From Tetradesmus obliquus (Eukaryota > Chlorophyta > Chlorophyceae > Sphaeropleales > Scenedesmaceae), in contig CP126196.1 in NCBI GenBank assembly GCA_030272155.1, positions 4,588,501-4,652,500 of the forward strand: a stretch of 64,000 nt of DNA, in the 5' to 3' direction. The notes below the pieces were generated by a model that ran no database searches, was not told the DNA's origin, and was given only the letters and a program-made list of their open reading frames with translations. A program made the translations under genes and the position numbers. Below, one piece after another: positions 23,744-35,640 of the stretch; position 1 is the stretch's first letter, and each line of letters starts with the position of its first letter.

Positions 23744-25336
23744 GCTGCTGCTGCTGCCGCCCATTTTGTGTCCTGCAGGTATCTACCGTAACATGGCCAG
23801 CGGCAACCGCATGTCGTACGCCACCGTTGAGTCAGACCCTGTGACACTGAACCCCAACCGCAAGGAGGAGGTGGTGCAGGTGGGTTTGGGGACATTTCAG
23901 TGCTACCCTCAGCCACTAGCCAGTGATAACATGAACCCCAGCTGGAAGGCTGAGGTGGTGCAGGCGGGTTTTGTAACTCAAATCTTCTTTCTAAACCCAC
24001 AGCTATCAGCACGTATATGTGTAAGCCGCAGCTGCAGGCAGGAGATTGTGCATGATTAGCAGGCAACGCCCAGCCAGCAGCCACCAGCACCTGGTCCTTC
24101 TGTGCGGGAAACTTGGCTGCCGCAACACACAACTTGCTCTGCAGTGCCTCGTACCGTCCTAGGTGACGCCGAAACCCACATCAACCTAGCTCTCTAAACC
24201 AGGTGCTGTCAATGCTGCCTTTTGCAACTGGCAGGTGCGTGCCCGCTCTGCAATTGACCTGGTGGGCATTGCCCCTCGTGCGCCCAACCTGTCCAACGGA
24301 GCCACCCAGTTCCCCGCCCTGATGATGGGAGGCGTCGCCTACTCCAACACGTGAGCTGCTGCTGACACGGCTGTATGTTAGCTGCCTGTAATGTATACTG
24401 CAAGATATGCTGAAGCTGGGCGAGAACGCAGCGCGCACAGGCAGTGGAAGCTATGTGTGCACATCGAACTCACCACCCTGCAGCAGTGCTACCCGAGCGC
24501 TGGCAGCTGTCTTGTATGTTGCTGTCACTGCTGCACCGCCACCCATACTAACAGTTGTTGTTTTGCTGCTGCTGCTGCACTATTCCACTCTCGCAGCTAC
24601 GAGGGCGCCACAGCAGCAGCAGCCTCCGACAGTATCATGGTCAACCAGGGAGGCAAGCGTGGCCGCCGTGGCACCGTCATCGCCAACAGCATGCTCACCG
24701 GCAGCACCTCCGCACTGCCTGCGGCCAGCCGCCGCGGCTCGTTCGGCACGACGGCGCAGCCTGTGGGCTCGATGGCATTGAGCGGCAACCCCAACGGGAG
24801 GATCCAGATCGCACAGGTGGGGAGGGTTTGGCTGCGCGCTTGTGTGGCTGCAGCGTTTTATGGGCGTGTGGCTGCAAAGCAAAGCTGCTCTGGATGCATC
24901 CAAACAGGTGATCAGACTCAAATGGAGTGAGGTTTGGCAAGTGTGCGTGTCAAGTACATGCTGCTGTGGTCATTTGGCATTTCTGGATAGTGGCTGGCTG
25001 CCGTGGCTCAGTTGAATAATTATGCAGCCGGTGGGATCCATGGCGCTGAGCGGTAACCCCACCGGGCGGATCCAGATCACACAGGTGAGGCTTGCGCTGC
25101 TGCTGCTGTGTGAGGTTGAGGTTCCAAACCTAAATGCTCCCGTCTTGTTCACAAATAGTGTCCAGGTGAGTGTGTGACGCAACTGCTGCGCATTGTTCAA
25201 TGCGTGGTCGACATGTATCTGACACTTCCTGCTGCTGCTGCTGCTGCTGCTGCTGCAGGCTGACCGTGCTGTCGCCATGGCCCAGACTGAGAGGGTGAAC
25301 AGCGACCCCATCAGCCGCACCGCCTGGCAGAACTAA
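22842..25336 (+). CDS. Unrecognised protein with N-terminal signal sequence
   Basis: Six exons (22842-22893, 23213-23422, 23779-23879, 24235-24350, 24597-24816, 25259-25336) join in phase to 258 residues. Residues ~6-17 are hydrophobic (L-A-F-V-A-L-L-L-L-A-A) and look like a signal peptide or anchor. The mature part is hydrophilic, with one Cys soon after the signal, a stretch around S-N-N-L-Y-N-G-I-Y-R-N-M, a basic G-G-K-R-G-R-R-G, and a Ser/Thr/Ala-rich segment. It ends S-R-T-A-W-Q-N. I recognise no domain and propose no function. An optional exon of 57 bp at 25028-25084 would give 277 residues. Exon 2's acceptor at 23212 was chosen because the nearer CAG at 22988 leads to an early stop. 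Confidence 0.72.
23914..23975 (+). repeat. Donor-side copy of exon 3 (unrecognised protein)
   Basis: About 45 bp resemble the end of exon 23779-23879 and its donor (GGTGGTGCAG then a GT-less junction). Clearly decayed. Confidence 0.7.
25028..25084 (+). repeat. In-frame duplicate of exon 5 end, possible cassette exon
   Basis: 57 bp (19 codons) copy the last codons of exon 24597-24816. The copy has a CAG acceptor before it and a GTGAGG donor after it, begins and ends in phase 0, and contains no stop. It could be spliced in whole and would add a second P-V-G-S-M-A-L-S-G-N-P repeat. Confidence 0.85.
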
Positions 25337-27548
25337 GAAGTTCACCGTGCAGAGCTGAGAAGTTCGCTGCGTGAACTCCAACTTCACACCTGGCGCCTGC
25401 CTTCACAGTGAAATTCCCGCACCCAGCAACACAAGTGTTTGGCGCCAAAAAAGCAAAGGAAAAGAAAAGATGTGACTGGCAGTGCTGCCGTATCCCTAGC
25501 GCCAACTTGACGCGAGTTACAAAAGTGCCCTGTGACACTTGGGAGTGAGTCTTCTTCATTGCTTAGGGTCTGCTGCAGCTCAAATGCACCAAGCATGCAA
25601 TAGTAACTGCTGCTGCAGCCAGGTTGCTGCTGTGATGCTGCTGCTGCTGCTGAGGCCACTTCTTTTCGAGGGGTTGTTCAGTGCATGCCTGGGCGTGTAG
25701 TGATGGGGGCCAGGGAATGTCAGCAGCAGCAGCAGCAGCCCTGCTGTGGTTAGGTGGTGGTTTGGGAGCGGCTGAGGTATAAACACTGAAACTTAAGCGT
25801 GATTTGGCCGCTGCAGCATATGGCTGCAGTGTGTTTCTGCGGAATGTCTGTGTGTGTGCGTGTTTGGTCAATGTGTGTGTGTGTGTCTTTCCAGCATATA
25901 TGCCAGAAACAGCACAGAGTTTTGCCACAGGGTGCAGCATGTGGGTTGAATCATGTGCTACATTCATGCCAAGGAGCACCCTCAGAGCCATTTCATTTCA
26001 GCAGCAGCGTAGCGGCGTGTGTTTGTGTTGTGTGTGCTTTCATCTTGGGCTGCAGACCCAAGCAGAGTTTGGTGTTGCGATTGCGATTGATGCCCCAAGT
26101 TTTGTCTGCCTGTCACATTTAAGCAGCTAGCCGCCTGCAGCCGGCGTGCTGCCTACTATTCAATTGATTCAAATGCGAATGTTGTGGCGGGTGTTGGCAC
26201 TTATGATGATGCATACCCGCTTTTCCATGATTCTGCATGAGGGCTGTCAGCATATATGCCTGCGCTTATGCTGGCAGCCTATACAGGCATGCTCCCTACA
26301 TTTTGTTGTGCATCGTATGCGCGCATGGCATGTTGCTGCTGCTGCCAGCTGTCACAGCATACGCAGCATGGCACGGGAAAACCCAGCAGCACAGCATACA
26401 TGCTTGCATTTGGGTTGTGCACCTAGCTGCCGTGGCACAAACAACACAACATAAAAGCCAATGGCATGGTATTCTTTGCATCTTTAGAGCCCCTGTTTGA
26501 GGTGGTGTGTGGCACACCAATATTCTAGTGTGGAAGAACTGCATCCATTCTTCTGTGCTTTTTCAGATAGTGCAGGGACCTGCAGGTTCCTGCAGAGCAC
26601 GTGTGTGGCGAGTCAGCACCTGCAGCCAGATGCTTGATGTGTTGCTGCTGTTGCCAAGGTTGCAGTGTGCTCTGCCAATGACTCCATACTTTGGCATCAC
26701 CTGTGTCCCTTACAAGGCTTGTGCCTGGGTGCACGTTATGCTGTGCATTTTTTGTGTGCTGGCTCGCCATGGCGGCTGCTCCGCCGTGTTTTTTTTTGCA
26801 TGCCGCACCCAAAAGTAACAGCCGTCCGACTGCTCAGGCCATCTGCCTTTCAAAGGAACTCCTGACTCAGTAAGTTACGGTGAGGTCTCAAGGATTTGGC
26901 GCGCAAGAGTGTGCATCGTCTTCTATGGTGCTCCACTCTGGTGCCACGCCATGCGTTGCTCTCGTGGTGGCTCACACCATACCAGGTGGTGGCCACTAAC
27001 ACATGTAACTTCCTGTAGGTGCGCAGCTGTGCATGACCATCGTCCTTTGGGATCCTGGCTTTGTCTAGAACTCTTCATTTTACATGTAACTTCCTGTTCT
27101 TCACCAATTGCGGCTGGAGCACGTGCACTCCCAGCACTGCTTGCATTGCACATTGTGCATGACTGAGCTCCAGACTTCAAAAACGACAGTTAACAGCGAC
27201 AATATGGGTGGCCTTAAAGCACGTCATGCACACCACCTGCTCATGTGCATGTGCGTCACTTGGGCATGGCTATCCGCCATCATCGTCATCGTGTTACCTT
27301 GTTCAACAAGTTAACGCAGCTATCCCTGACATACCAGCCGTAGTATATGACCAGGTCACCACAAAATTCATCCCGCACGTGCTAACTTGATGCACAGCTG
27401 CCAGCCGCAATGACTTTTGGCAATGTCATGCTGCCGTCAGCGTGACATCACACGGCACGATGCTGCTGCCAGCCCCAACATTCTTGCAGCAGCTGCTGCA
27501 GGACACTTGCAGCGCCTGCAGCAGCTGTAGCCGTCACCAGGATTGCGC
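25337..27548. other. 3' flank and intergenic region, no gene seen
   Basis: This holds the 3' flank of the unrecognised protein and distal 3' flank of the Deg gene. No supported gene. It is richer in T/G than the coding regions and has CAG/CTG runs near 25640 and 25725. Confidence 0.5.
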
Positions 27549-28168
27549 CTCATTCCACAGCCGCCGCCTTGCCACACACCCCTGCCTGCTGTTGTGCCGC
27601 ACACAATGAGGTTGAAGGAACCACTGCTGCAACTCCCAGCGCTGCTGCAGTGTGCATGGCTCTGCTGCTGCTGCTGCTGCTGCTGCTGCACAGCTGCGGC
27701 TGATGCTGCTACTAGCACACTTTGCAAGGCAGCAGGCAGCTCAGCCTCGCCGCACGCCCTTGCCAGCTGCCGTGCCATACACGATCAAGTTGGGAACAAC
27801 CGATGCTGCCAGCCTGGCAGTGCCAGCCACAGTCCTGCTGCAGCTGTCACAGCAGCAAGCAGATCAGCCTCGCTGAACCCATTTGCCTCCTGCAGTGCTG
27901 TTCACAATGCGGTCCGGCCCAACCCTGCTGCCAGCCTGGCAGTGCCCACCCCAGCGCTGCTGCGGTGTGCACGGCAGCAAGCAGATCAGCCTCGCGGCAC
28001 GCACTTGCCTGCCGCCACTGCTGCTGCAAGATGAGGTTGGGCACAATCTCTGCTGCCAGCCCCAATCCTGCTGCAGTCTGCAGTGCAGCGCTGCCTGCTG
28101 CAGCCGCCTCAACAATGCATCAGCCATGTTGCTGTAGCTTATGTGTCAGCATGCTGATACGGAAAGGC
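27549..28168 (-). repeat. Copies of the Deg5-like last exon in its 3' flank
   Basis: About four decayed copies of the stop-codon end of exon 28169-28279 follow the gene, near 27990-28100, 27870-27985, 27747-27868 and 27549-27650, a period of ~120 bp. Similarity falls with distance from the gene. Open frames on the + strand here come from this repetition. Confidence 0.78.
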
Positions 28169-28282
28169 TCAGCCCCTGCGCACGCCCTTGCCTGCTGCCG
28201 TGCCGTATACAATCAGGTTGGGCACGATCTCCCGCACCAGGTCAGCAGGCAGCGCAAAGTTCACGCCGCTGCCACGGCCCTG

Positions 28283-28327
<45 letters not shown>

Positions 28328-29102
28328 CCAGCAGCAGCACCAGCAGCATTAGTGCGTGCATTGTTGGCCAGCTGTGCAGCTACTGCACAAAATGCACCAG
28401 GTCAGCAGGCAGCGCGGCATTCACGCCGCTGGCACGGCCCTGGCAGCAGCAGCAGCAGCAGCAGCGGCACCAGCGCGGCAGCACTAGTGTATGCATTGTT
28501 GGTTAGCTGTGCAGCTACTGCACAAAATGCACCAGGTTGGCAGGCAGCGCAAAGTTCACGCCGCTGCCACGGCCCTGGCAGCAGCAGCAGCACCACCACC
28601 AGCAGCATTACTGCGTGCATTGTCGGCTAGCTGTGCAGCTACTGCACAAAATGCATACATTGCAGCACATGATGCGCCTTTCGATACTACTCGAGCTGCA
28701 TGCCACAGTTCACTCAGTGAACTTCACAACTGTGTGTTGGCATGAATGATTGCTACTAGCACATCAGTGGCTTTGCCAGCACATCAGCTGTTGCGAGCAC
28801 ACTGCCCTAGTGAGTGGCAGGCAGCATGCAACCCTCTGCCCAATGCATCTGAATTTCAGCAGCGCAGCTGCAGTTACAAACTAAGCATGCAAGTTCGCAG
28901 CCGGCCTAACCGTGTTGGCGCGCGTGAGGCTGGCTGTACACTTCAGTATAACGTAACCGAGCATAGATTAACATAACATAGAATAACAGAACCCTCACCG
29001 TGTTGGCGCGTGTGAAGCTGGCCGTGTTGACGCCCACCAGCCTGGCAAAGGAGTCCAGCATGGGCCCGCCGCTGTTGCCCTGGTTGACCGACGCGTCACT
29101 CT

Positions 29103-29164
<62 letters not shown>

Positions 29165-32026
29165 GGGTGAGGAGTCCAGCATGGCGCCACCGCTGTTGCC
29201 CTGTTGTGCTGGTCTGCATCAACACCAGTCTGCATGCAGCTTACGTCAAAGGACAGGAGCAGGAGTGATTGGTGCGTCACTCTGGAACAGCAGCAGCAGC
29301 AGCAATAGCCAGGAGCAGCAGCAGCAGCAGCGTGGTAGCGTAGCAGCAGGCGCACCTGAATTGCGCCGTAGATGCGTGTGCCTGTTGGCGCCGGGATGGT
29401 GCGGTTGAGGCCACTGACCACGCCTGCTGTCAGCGTCTTGTCCAAGCCGTAAGGATTGCCCACGGCATACACCGCCTGGCCCACCTGCAGGTTTGTAACA
29501 TGTCAGTAACATGTCAGTACTACGTCAATGACATGTCTCGGCCGACTGCCTGCCAAAGAATTGCCCACGCTGGTGTTGGTACACTTGTGCTGCAGCAACC
29601 TTGTATGTACGCATGCTACTTCACATTCACATGAAAATGCCTGATGTGCTCATTAGATCGCCGGATGCACTGGTGTTGCTATACTTTGTCTTGCAGGAGG
29701 GTACTATGCACAAGGCCTAGTTGCTAGTTAATATCTTGTCACAGGTTTGACAGCAGGCCTGGCCTCACTTTGAGGTCGCCGGATGTGCCCATACGAATCG
29801 GCACCAGCTGGTCCTTGGGCGCGTCAACCTGCAGCAGCAGCAGCAGCAGCAGCAGGAGCGTCAGTCAGGCACAGGCATTCAGCCACAATGGCACAGGTTC
29901 AAGGCCTGGCACCAACTGCATGTTTATGGATTGTATGTGTTGCCCTGCCGCTAGCACTCAGACTAACGCCCTGCCAGTATCTGTTGGATAGCCGAGTCAA
30001 AGTGTACTTCAATGGCAGCATTGCTGCCGCATTTGCCTGCAACTTCAATGTCTGGGCATTCACGCACAAGGGAGGTTGGAAGGCAGTAATTGAGTTCAGA
30101 GGCCGTGCAGTCGTGTCGAGTTGTGCGACTTGTGCAATGCTACAGCAGACAACGTGCGGCATGTACTGAATATGTTGGGATATTGATGCTGGTGCTGTAA
30201 AAGCTTCGTACAGATTTGCGTCGCCCCTTCGCACCTGCAGCACTGCCAGGTCATGCATGGCGTCCGTGCCCACCACCCGGGCCACGTAGGGCTGGCTGCT
30301 GGCGCCCCTACATGGCTGTATTTAAAAGCTCAACGTGCATTTCAGCGGCAGCAGAGCGTTGCTGCCACCGATGCTTGCTACTTGATCATACTTAGGCAAT
30401 CGCTTGTCAAAAAGGTTGAACGCCATTGTTTGAAGTGTTGTATGTGCATGCTCGCACCTGCAGCACTGCCAGGTCATGCATGGCGTCCGTGCCCACCACG
30501 CGAGCCACGTAGGGCTGGCTGCAGCCGCCCGTATGTGGCTGTCTCAACAGCTTGAAGTGCACTTCTGCGGCAGCAGATGTTGCTGCCACCAATGCTTGCT
30601 ACTTCATCATGCTGAGGCATTCACTTTTCGGTGAGAAGGCAGCGTTCTAGGTGGTGCAACCGTGCCAATCCATGTTCTCTGTTATCTGTGCAAAGGCCGC
30701 ACCTGCAGCACTGCCAGGTCATGCATGGCGTCCGTGCCCACCACGCGAGCCACGTAGGGCTGGCTGCCGCCGCTGCCGTCATCCAGCACCACCTTCACCA
30801 CCTGCAGCAGCAGCAGCATCCGCAGCACCAGCAGCAGCATCCGCAGCAGGTGCTGATGTTGTGGCACGGCAGCAACGCGCCAAACGTCGCACTTCCCCGC
30901 AGCATCTGCTGGCCTTGTGCCGGTGCACAAGGTCATCTACATGACAGCAGAGTGTGGTGGCTTTGAAGTGAGCAGCAGCCAGCGCAAAAGAGCTTGTTGA
31001 TGCATTTGCCGTGTGCAGCTGATGTCGAGAATTCCATCCGGCCGTGGGGGCCTGCTTTTACATGCTACATCACGCCGCCTCACAGAAGCTGCATGGCCAG
31101 ATAGTCCGCTGCTGCCAATCTGCTGGAGCTGCTGCTTCTGCAGCAGCATTGCTGCTGCATGACCGCTAGATAGTTCACCGCTGTTGCTGCTCAGCTCAGG
31201 GCCGCGGAACTGCCACTGTCCGCAAGCAGCATCGCACCTGCTGGCCACTCTTGTCCAGCACATACTTGGATACCACATGGTAGTTGGTCACAACTACAGC
31301 AGGCAGCACAGAACAGAGCAGCGCACCACTGCGTTGCATCTGTAAGGCCGTGGCTTGAGCACAACGCCAGCATGCCATTAACGCTGCATGAACTTATGCT
31401 TTGATTGATGTCACTTTGAACTATTTCTGTGAAAGGGGCAGGGTGTCCATGGTTGGAGCACGCGTGTTCCTTGCAAGCACCTGCGTACATTTCCTGCAAG
31501 CACTTGCATGCATTTTCTGCAAGCAATTGCACTCACCGTGGCCGTACTTGTCCCATACAAAGCCAGTGCCAACACCCTCAAAGATTTCAGCGCCTCCTTG
31601 CTGCTTGTAATCATTGATGGATACTACGCTGCGCGCAGCTAGTGCAAATACAGATTGAGCTACTGTCTCATCTACAATGTATGCACTGGCAGCGGGCGGT
31701 TGCAGCAGCTGCAATGCTACTGGTACTGCTGCAGCTGCCCCTGCTGCTGCAAACAGCCCGCGCCTGCTGCTGTGTGGGAGTGCTGCTTTCTGCTGCTGCT
31801 GCTGCTGCTGCAGTTGTTGCTGCTGATGATGATGGTGCTGCCTGTACTGCTGCTGCTGCTGCACTTGCTCTGGCTGTAAATGTGCTTGCACACGGAGGCT
31901 TGTTCTGCGTGTTTTTCTGGTAGCTTTATTGGTTCCTAAGCTGCGAGTTGGCTGCATACTGCACACGTGTCTACTGCTGCAGGTGTGTTGCAGGTGGAGG
32001 GTTTGTACTTGCTGCAGGTGCTGCAT
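28169..32026 (-). CDS. DEG5: Deg5-like serine protease, thylakoid lumen, no PDZ domain
   Basis: Seven exons, read 32026-31537, 31293-31238, 30801-30703, 29828-29769, 29484-29356, 29100-28999 and 28279-28169, join in phase to 348 residues. The N-terminus is a chloroplast transit peptide with a poly-Gln stretch, then R-R-G-L-F followed by an Ala-rich hydrophobic segment ending A-S-A: a twin-arginine lumen signal. The trypsin-like HtrA triad is complete: His169 (V-T-N-Y-H-V-V), Asp210 (M-H-D-L-A-V-L), Ser288 (G-N-S-G-G-P). Y-A-V-G-N-P-Y-G-L-D and G-V-V-S-G-L are also typical. The protein ends shortly after L-I-V-Y-G-T-A, with no PDZ domain, as in plant Deg5, which works with Deg8 in repair of photodamaged photosystem II. 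The start is the first ATG in the frame. It is divergent from 32387. Confidence 0.9.
28395..28590 (-). repeat. Acceptor-side array of Deg5-like exon 7
   Basis: Two extra copies of the first ~50 bp of exon 28169-28279, each with its acceptor and upstream CTG run (sense), lie near 28397-28445 and 28530-28580. The period is ~130-150 bp. Confidence 0.9.
28905..29300 (-). repeat. Copies of Deg5-like exon 6 ends around the true exon
   Basis: A copy of the donor end lies at about 28908-28935, downstream in sense. Decayed acceptor-end copies lie at about 29165-29215 and 29268-29290, upstream in sense. Confidence 0.75.
29101..29162 (-). repeat. (CTG)~20 run ending in the exon 6 acceptor
   Basis: One of the longest simple repeats here. 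On the sense strand it is an uninterrupted CTG run that ends in the CAG acceptor of exon 28999-29100. Confidence 0.95.
30225..30545 (-). repeat. Donor-side array of Deg5-like exon 3 (two extra copies)
   Basis: The last ~75 bp of exon 30703-30801, including the catalytic-Asp codon and the GTGCG donor, recur at about 30463-30535 and 30233-30305, nearly identical. The spacing is ~230-240 bp. Confidence 0.92.
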
Positions 32027-32386
32027 GTTTAGCAACCGAGATCGAAAAGATTGACAGTGTTTATTTCAACGTATTTGATAAAGACAACAGGTCTCGGCAG
32101 TCCTGAGCAGTTGATAAGGGCATTTTCAGTGTTCTCACCACTGGGCACCCTGAGGGCGTAGTGTGGTTGGAGGGGTTCCAATGGACCGAGCACAGGGTTA
32201 CACACTTGGCGCAGCAGCCGCAGCACACCTAGATCTAGCACGTTAACATCTTAACGTTGCATTCGATTGAACTCATCAGCGTAGTTTAAGGTTGGCCTTG
32301 CTGATCAAACGGTGCAATTTGAACCGGTTCCTCGCGCACACTGCAACCGCCAGGAAGACGTTTCAATTGTCTTAAACGCTTACAAT
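32027..32386. promoter_or_regulatory. Putative shared promoter, Deg5-like / plastid membrane protein
   Basis: 360 bp between two divergent start codons, both for predicted plastid proteins. No defined motif seen. Confidence 0.4.
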
Positions 32387-33014
32387 ATGCAGCTCAGTCT
32401 GCAAGGAACCCACCTAGGTGCTGCACGTGCTTCAGCATTGTTGCACAGGACAGCACTTCCTCACCCTGCTCTGCTCAAGACCACACCAGTAGCCCTGCAG
32501 CCGCGGAAACACGTTCTTCACACAATTCCACATGCTGGAAGCGCAGCAGCAGGCCTGCCAGCAGACGATCCCAACAGCAGCAGCAGCAGCAGCAGCAGCA
32601 GTGGCGCGGCGCCGGGTGCAGCTGGCAGCAGCAGTGAGCAGAAGCCGAAGCGGGGTTTCTGGGGCTCAGTCAAGTACTTCTTTGTTGGTGAGTGCTTGCG
32701 CCTTGCAAAATGATCATACCATGCATGCATACTGTACAATATTCCTGGCATCGTACGCCACATTGGCAAGGCACATGCATGCATGCGCTCCTGACAGGTG
32801 TCAGGCTGTTGGGCACTCAGCTCAAGGGGTTGTTGCGTCAAATCAGGGCTGCTGCATGCTACCTCCAGTCCATCTCTGTTCTTAACATCCAGCAGCTGCC
32901 ACGCAGCACACCGCAACACAACACAAGCAGTGGTCACATCCGCGCTGAGCAGCACAGCTACGAGTCTACTTGGCAGCTAGGGTTTCGACACAGACACTGT
33001 GTACGATCATTGTT

Positions 33015-33047
<33 letters not shown>

Positions 33048-35607
33048 TGCTCCCGCTCCCTGCCTGGGCCCCAGGTGATGGCCTGGACAAGGAGCGCATC
33101 AAGGCACTGGGCATGGGAGCCTTCGCAAGGTGGGTGGGGGGAATAAGCTTGCTGTAAGCTTGCTTTAGGCCTACTTTAAGCTTGCTGTAAGCTTGCTTTA
33201 GGCCTACTTTAAGCTTGCTGTAAGCTTGCTTTAGGCCTACTTTGGGTTGGCTGTAAGCTTGCTTCAGGCTTGCTTTAGGCTTGCTGTAAGTTTGTGGATA
33301 ACCTGGACAAGGAGCGCATCAAGGCACTGGGCATGGGAGCCTTTGCCAGGTGAGGAGGGGGGAGGGGGGCTGGCAGGAGGAATTGGCCATAGGTTGCAAG
33401 GTGGGCAGCGAAAAGCTGGCTGTAAGCTTGCTTTAGGCTTGATGTTGATGGACAAGGAGCAGATGAAGGCACTGGGCATGGGAGCCTTTGCAAGGTGGGG
33501 CCAGAGCTAAGCTTGCGGTAAGCTTGCTGTAAGCTTGCTTCAGGCTTGCTTTAGGTCGCTGTAAGTTTGTGGATGGCCTGGACAAGGAGCGAATCAAGGC
33601 ACTGGCCATGGGAGCCTTTGTGGGGGCGGGAAAAAGCTTGTTGTACGCTTTTAGGCTTGCTGTACACTTCCTGTCAGCCTGCTGTAGGCGCGTGATAGCT
33701 TGCTGCAAGCTTGTGGTAGGCTTGTGGCTCTCCCCAGTAAGCTTGTTGCAAGCTTGCTTGTATGCTTGCTGTAAGCCTGCTCTAAGCTTGTGGTAAGCTT
33801 GCTGTACGCTTGCTGTAAGCTTGTTGCTCTCCCCAAGCAGCTGCGTTGCTGCACCGACAGGTAGCTGCAAGGAGCTTGGCTGCTGCTCACAGTCCACTCA
33901 GCAAGTGTACACCAAGGCAGCACATGCTCTGCAACAGTTGACAGTGTGGTTCATGTTATATAGACTCAAGTAATTGAATGGCATCTGGCAAGCAAAATGC
34001 ATGCCATAGCAAGCATACACATGGTTTGGGGTCAGCAGCTGCAGCAGGACATGTCACAACAGCAGTGACCATGAACTGCAGCAGCAACTGATGGAAGAGA
34101 CAAGCAGCACGGTAGCTGCAGGCTTGCCAGCTAGATGCGTGTGTGTGACGGCTTCTTGTGTGTGCTCGTACCGCTGTGTGGCATGGAGACAGCAGCGCAC
34201 GGCTGTAACACATACAGCATGACGCCAGGCACAGGCACCTGCCCAATGGTGATGCGCCGTGCGCCTGCGTACGCTTGCGCAACACAAGTTGCATGCCATT
34301 TGCCGCGCTGCGGCTAGCTGCATTGTGCTGGTTTTGCTGCCGCAGCTGCAGCAAAAATTTTCAACCTCATCTGTGGCACACTCTGCCAATCTATTCATGC
34401 ACTTTATTGTGACAGAGGATCACCAGTTTGACATGTCAGCGTGTTGTGTCTGCTGCCGCAGCTATGGCTTCATCTCCAACCTCAACTACAGCACAATCTG
34501 CCGCTCTATTCAACACACTGTGCTATGTTTGCTGCCACAGCTGCTGCCTTGTTTTAGCCCCAACTACGGCACACTCCGCCATTCCATTCAATGCACGCTG
34601 TTGTTGACAGTGAAACTGTGTGTTGTGTCAGCTGCTGCAGCAGCTACGGCTTCATCTCCAACCTCAACCACGCCACAATCTGCTGCTTTGTTCAATGCAC
34701 TGTGCTATGTTATGCCGCCACAGCTGCTGCCTCATCTCCAGCCTCAACTACGGCACACTCCGCCATTCCATTCAATGCACGCTGTTGTTGACAGTGAGAC
34801 TGTGTGTTGTAGATGGAGAGGTTCCATTTTACAACGCGTAAGCAGGGCTGAAGCTGTTGTGTCTGCTGCTGCCACAGCTATGGCTTCATCTCTAACCTCA
34901 ACTACGGCACGGCGCTGGGTGCGGCGTGGATCGCATTCGTGAAGAAGTACGGAGTGGCACCCACCGCACCCGGGCAGTGGAAGGTGTTCCTGGCCTTCTA
35001 TGCAGGTGCGTCGTCACAGCTGTTTAGAGCTTTCGCACTGCTTGTTTGCTTGTACCAGGATGGCTTCTGTACAGCCCCTGGGCAGTGGAAGGTGTTCCTG
35101 GCCTTCTATGCAGGTGCGTGTGGTCACTGCTGCTTACAGCTGGTGCTGCCTGATGCTGAAAGTGATTGCAGATTGCCTGTAAGCGAGCGAGAGTGCTGTG
35201 GTCTGCTGGCCTAGGCCTAGGTGCATTACCGCATGTCCTCAGCTTCACACCACCATGCTGCTACTGCAGCATGGTGCTGTGGTCTGCCGGTGCAAGCATA
35301 TTGACCCAGCGGCTGTGCTTGCAGGACAATGCTCGCATGACCAATGCTTGCAGGACAATGCAGGCCTGGTGCTGGTGCCTGCCTCCTGACTTCTGTTGCT
35401 GCTGCTGCTGCTGCTGCCGCAGGGCTGTGGACGTTGCAAAACTTTGCGCGCCCGCTGCGCATCAGCCTTGCCCTGGCCCTGGCCCCTGCCTCCTGACCTG
35501 CTGCTGCTGCTGCTGCCGCCGCAGGGCTGTGGACGCTGCAGAACTTTGCGCGCCCGCTGCGCATCAGCCTTGCGCTGGCGCCTGCCTCTTGCCTCCTCAC
35601 CTGCTGC

Positions 35608-35640
<33 letters not shown>

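Noticed and set aside
27722..28630. 302-codon open frame on the + strand
   Set aside because: Antisense to the Deg5-like last exon and its copies; repeated composition follows the array period.
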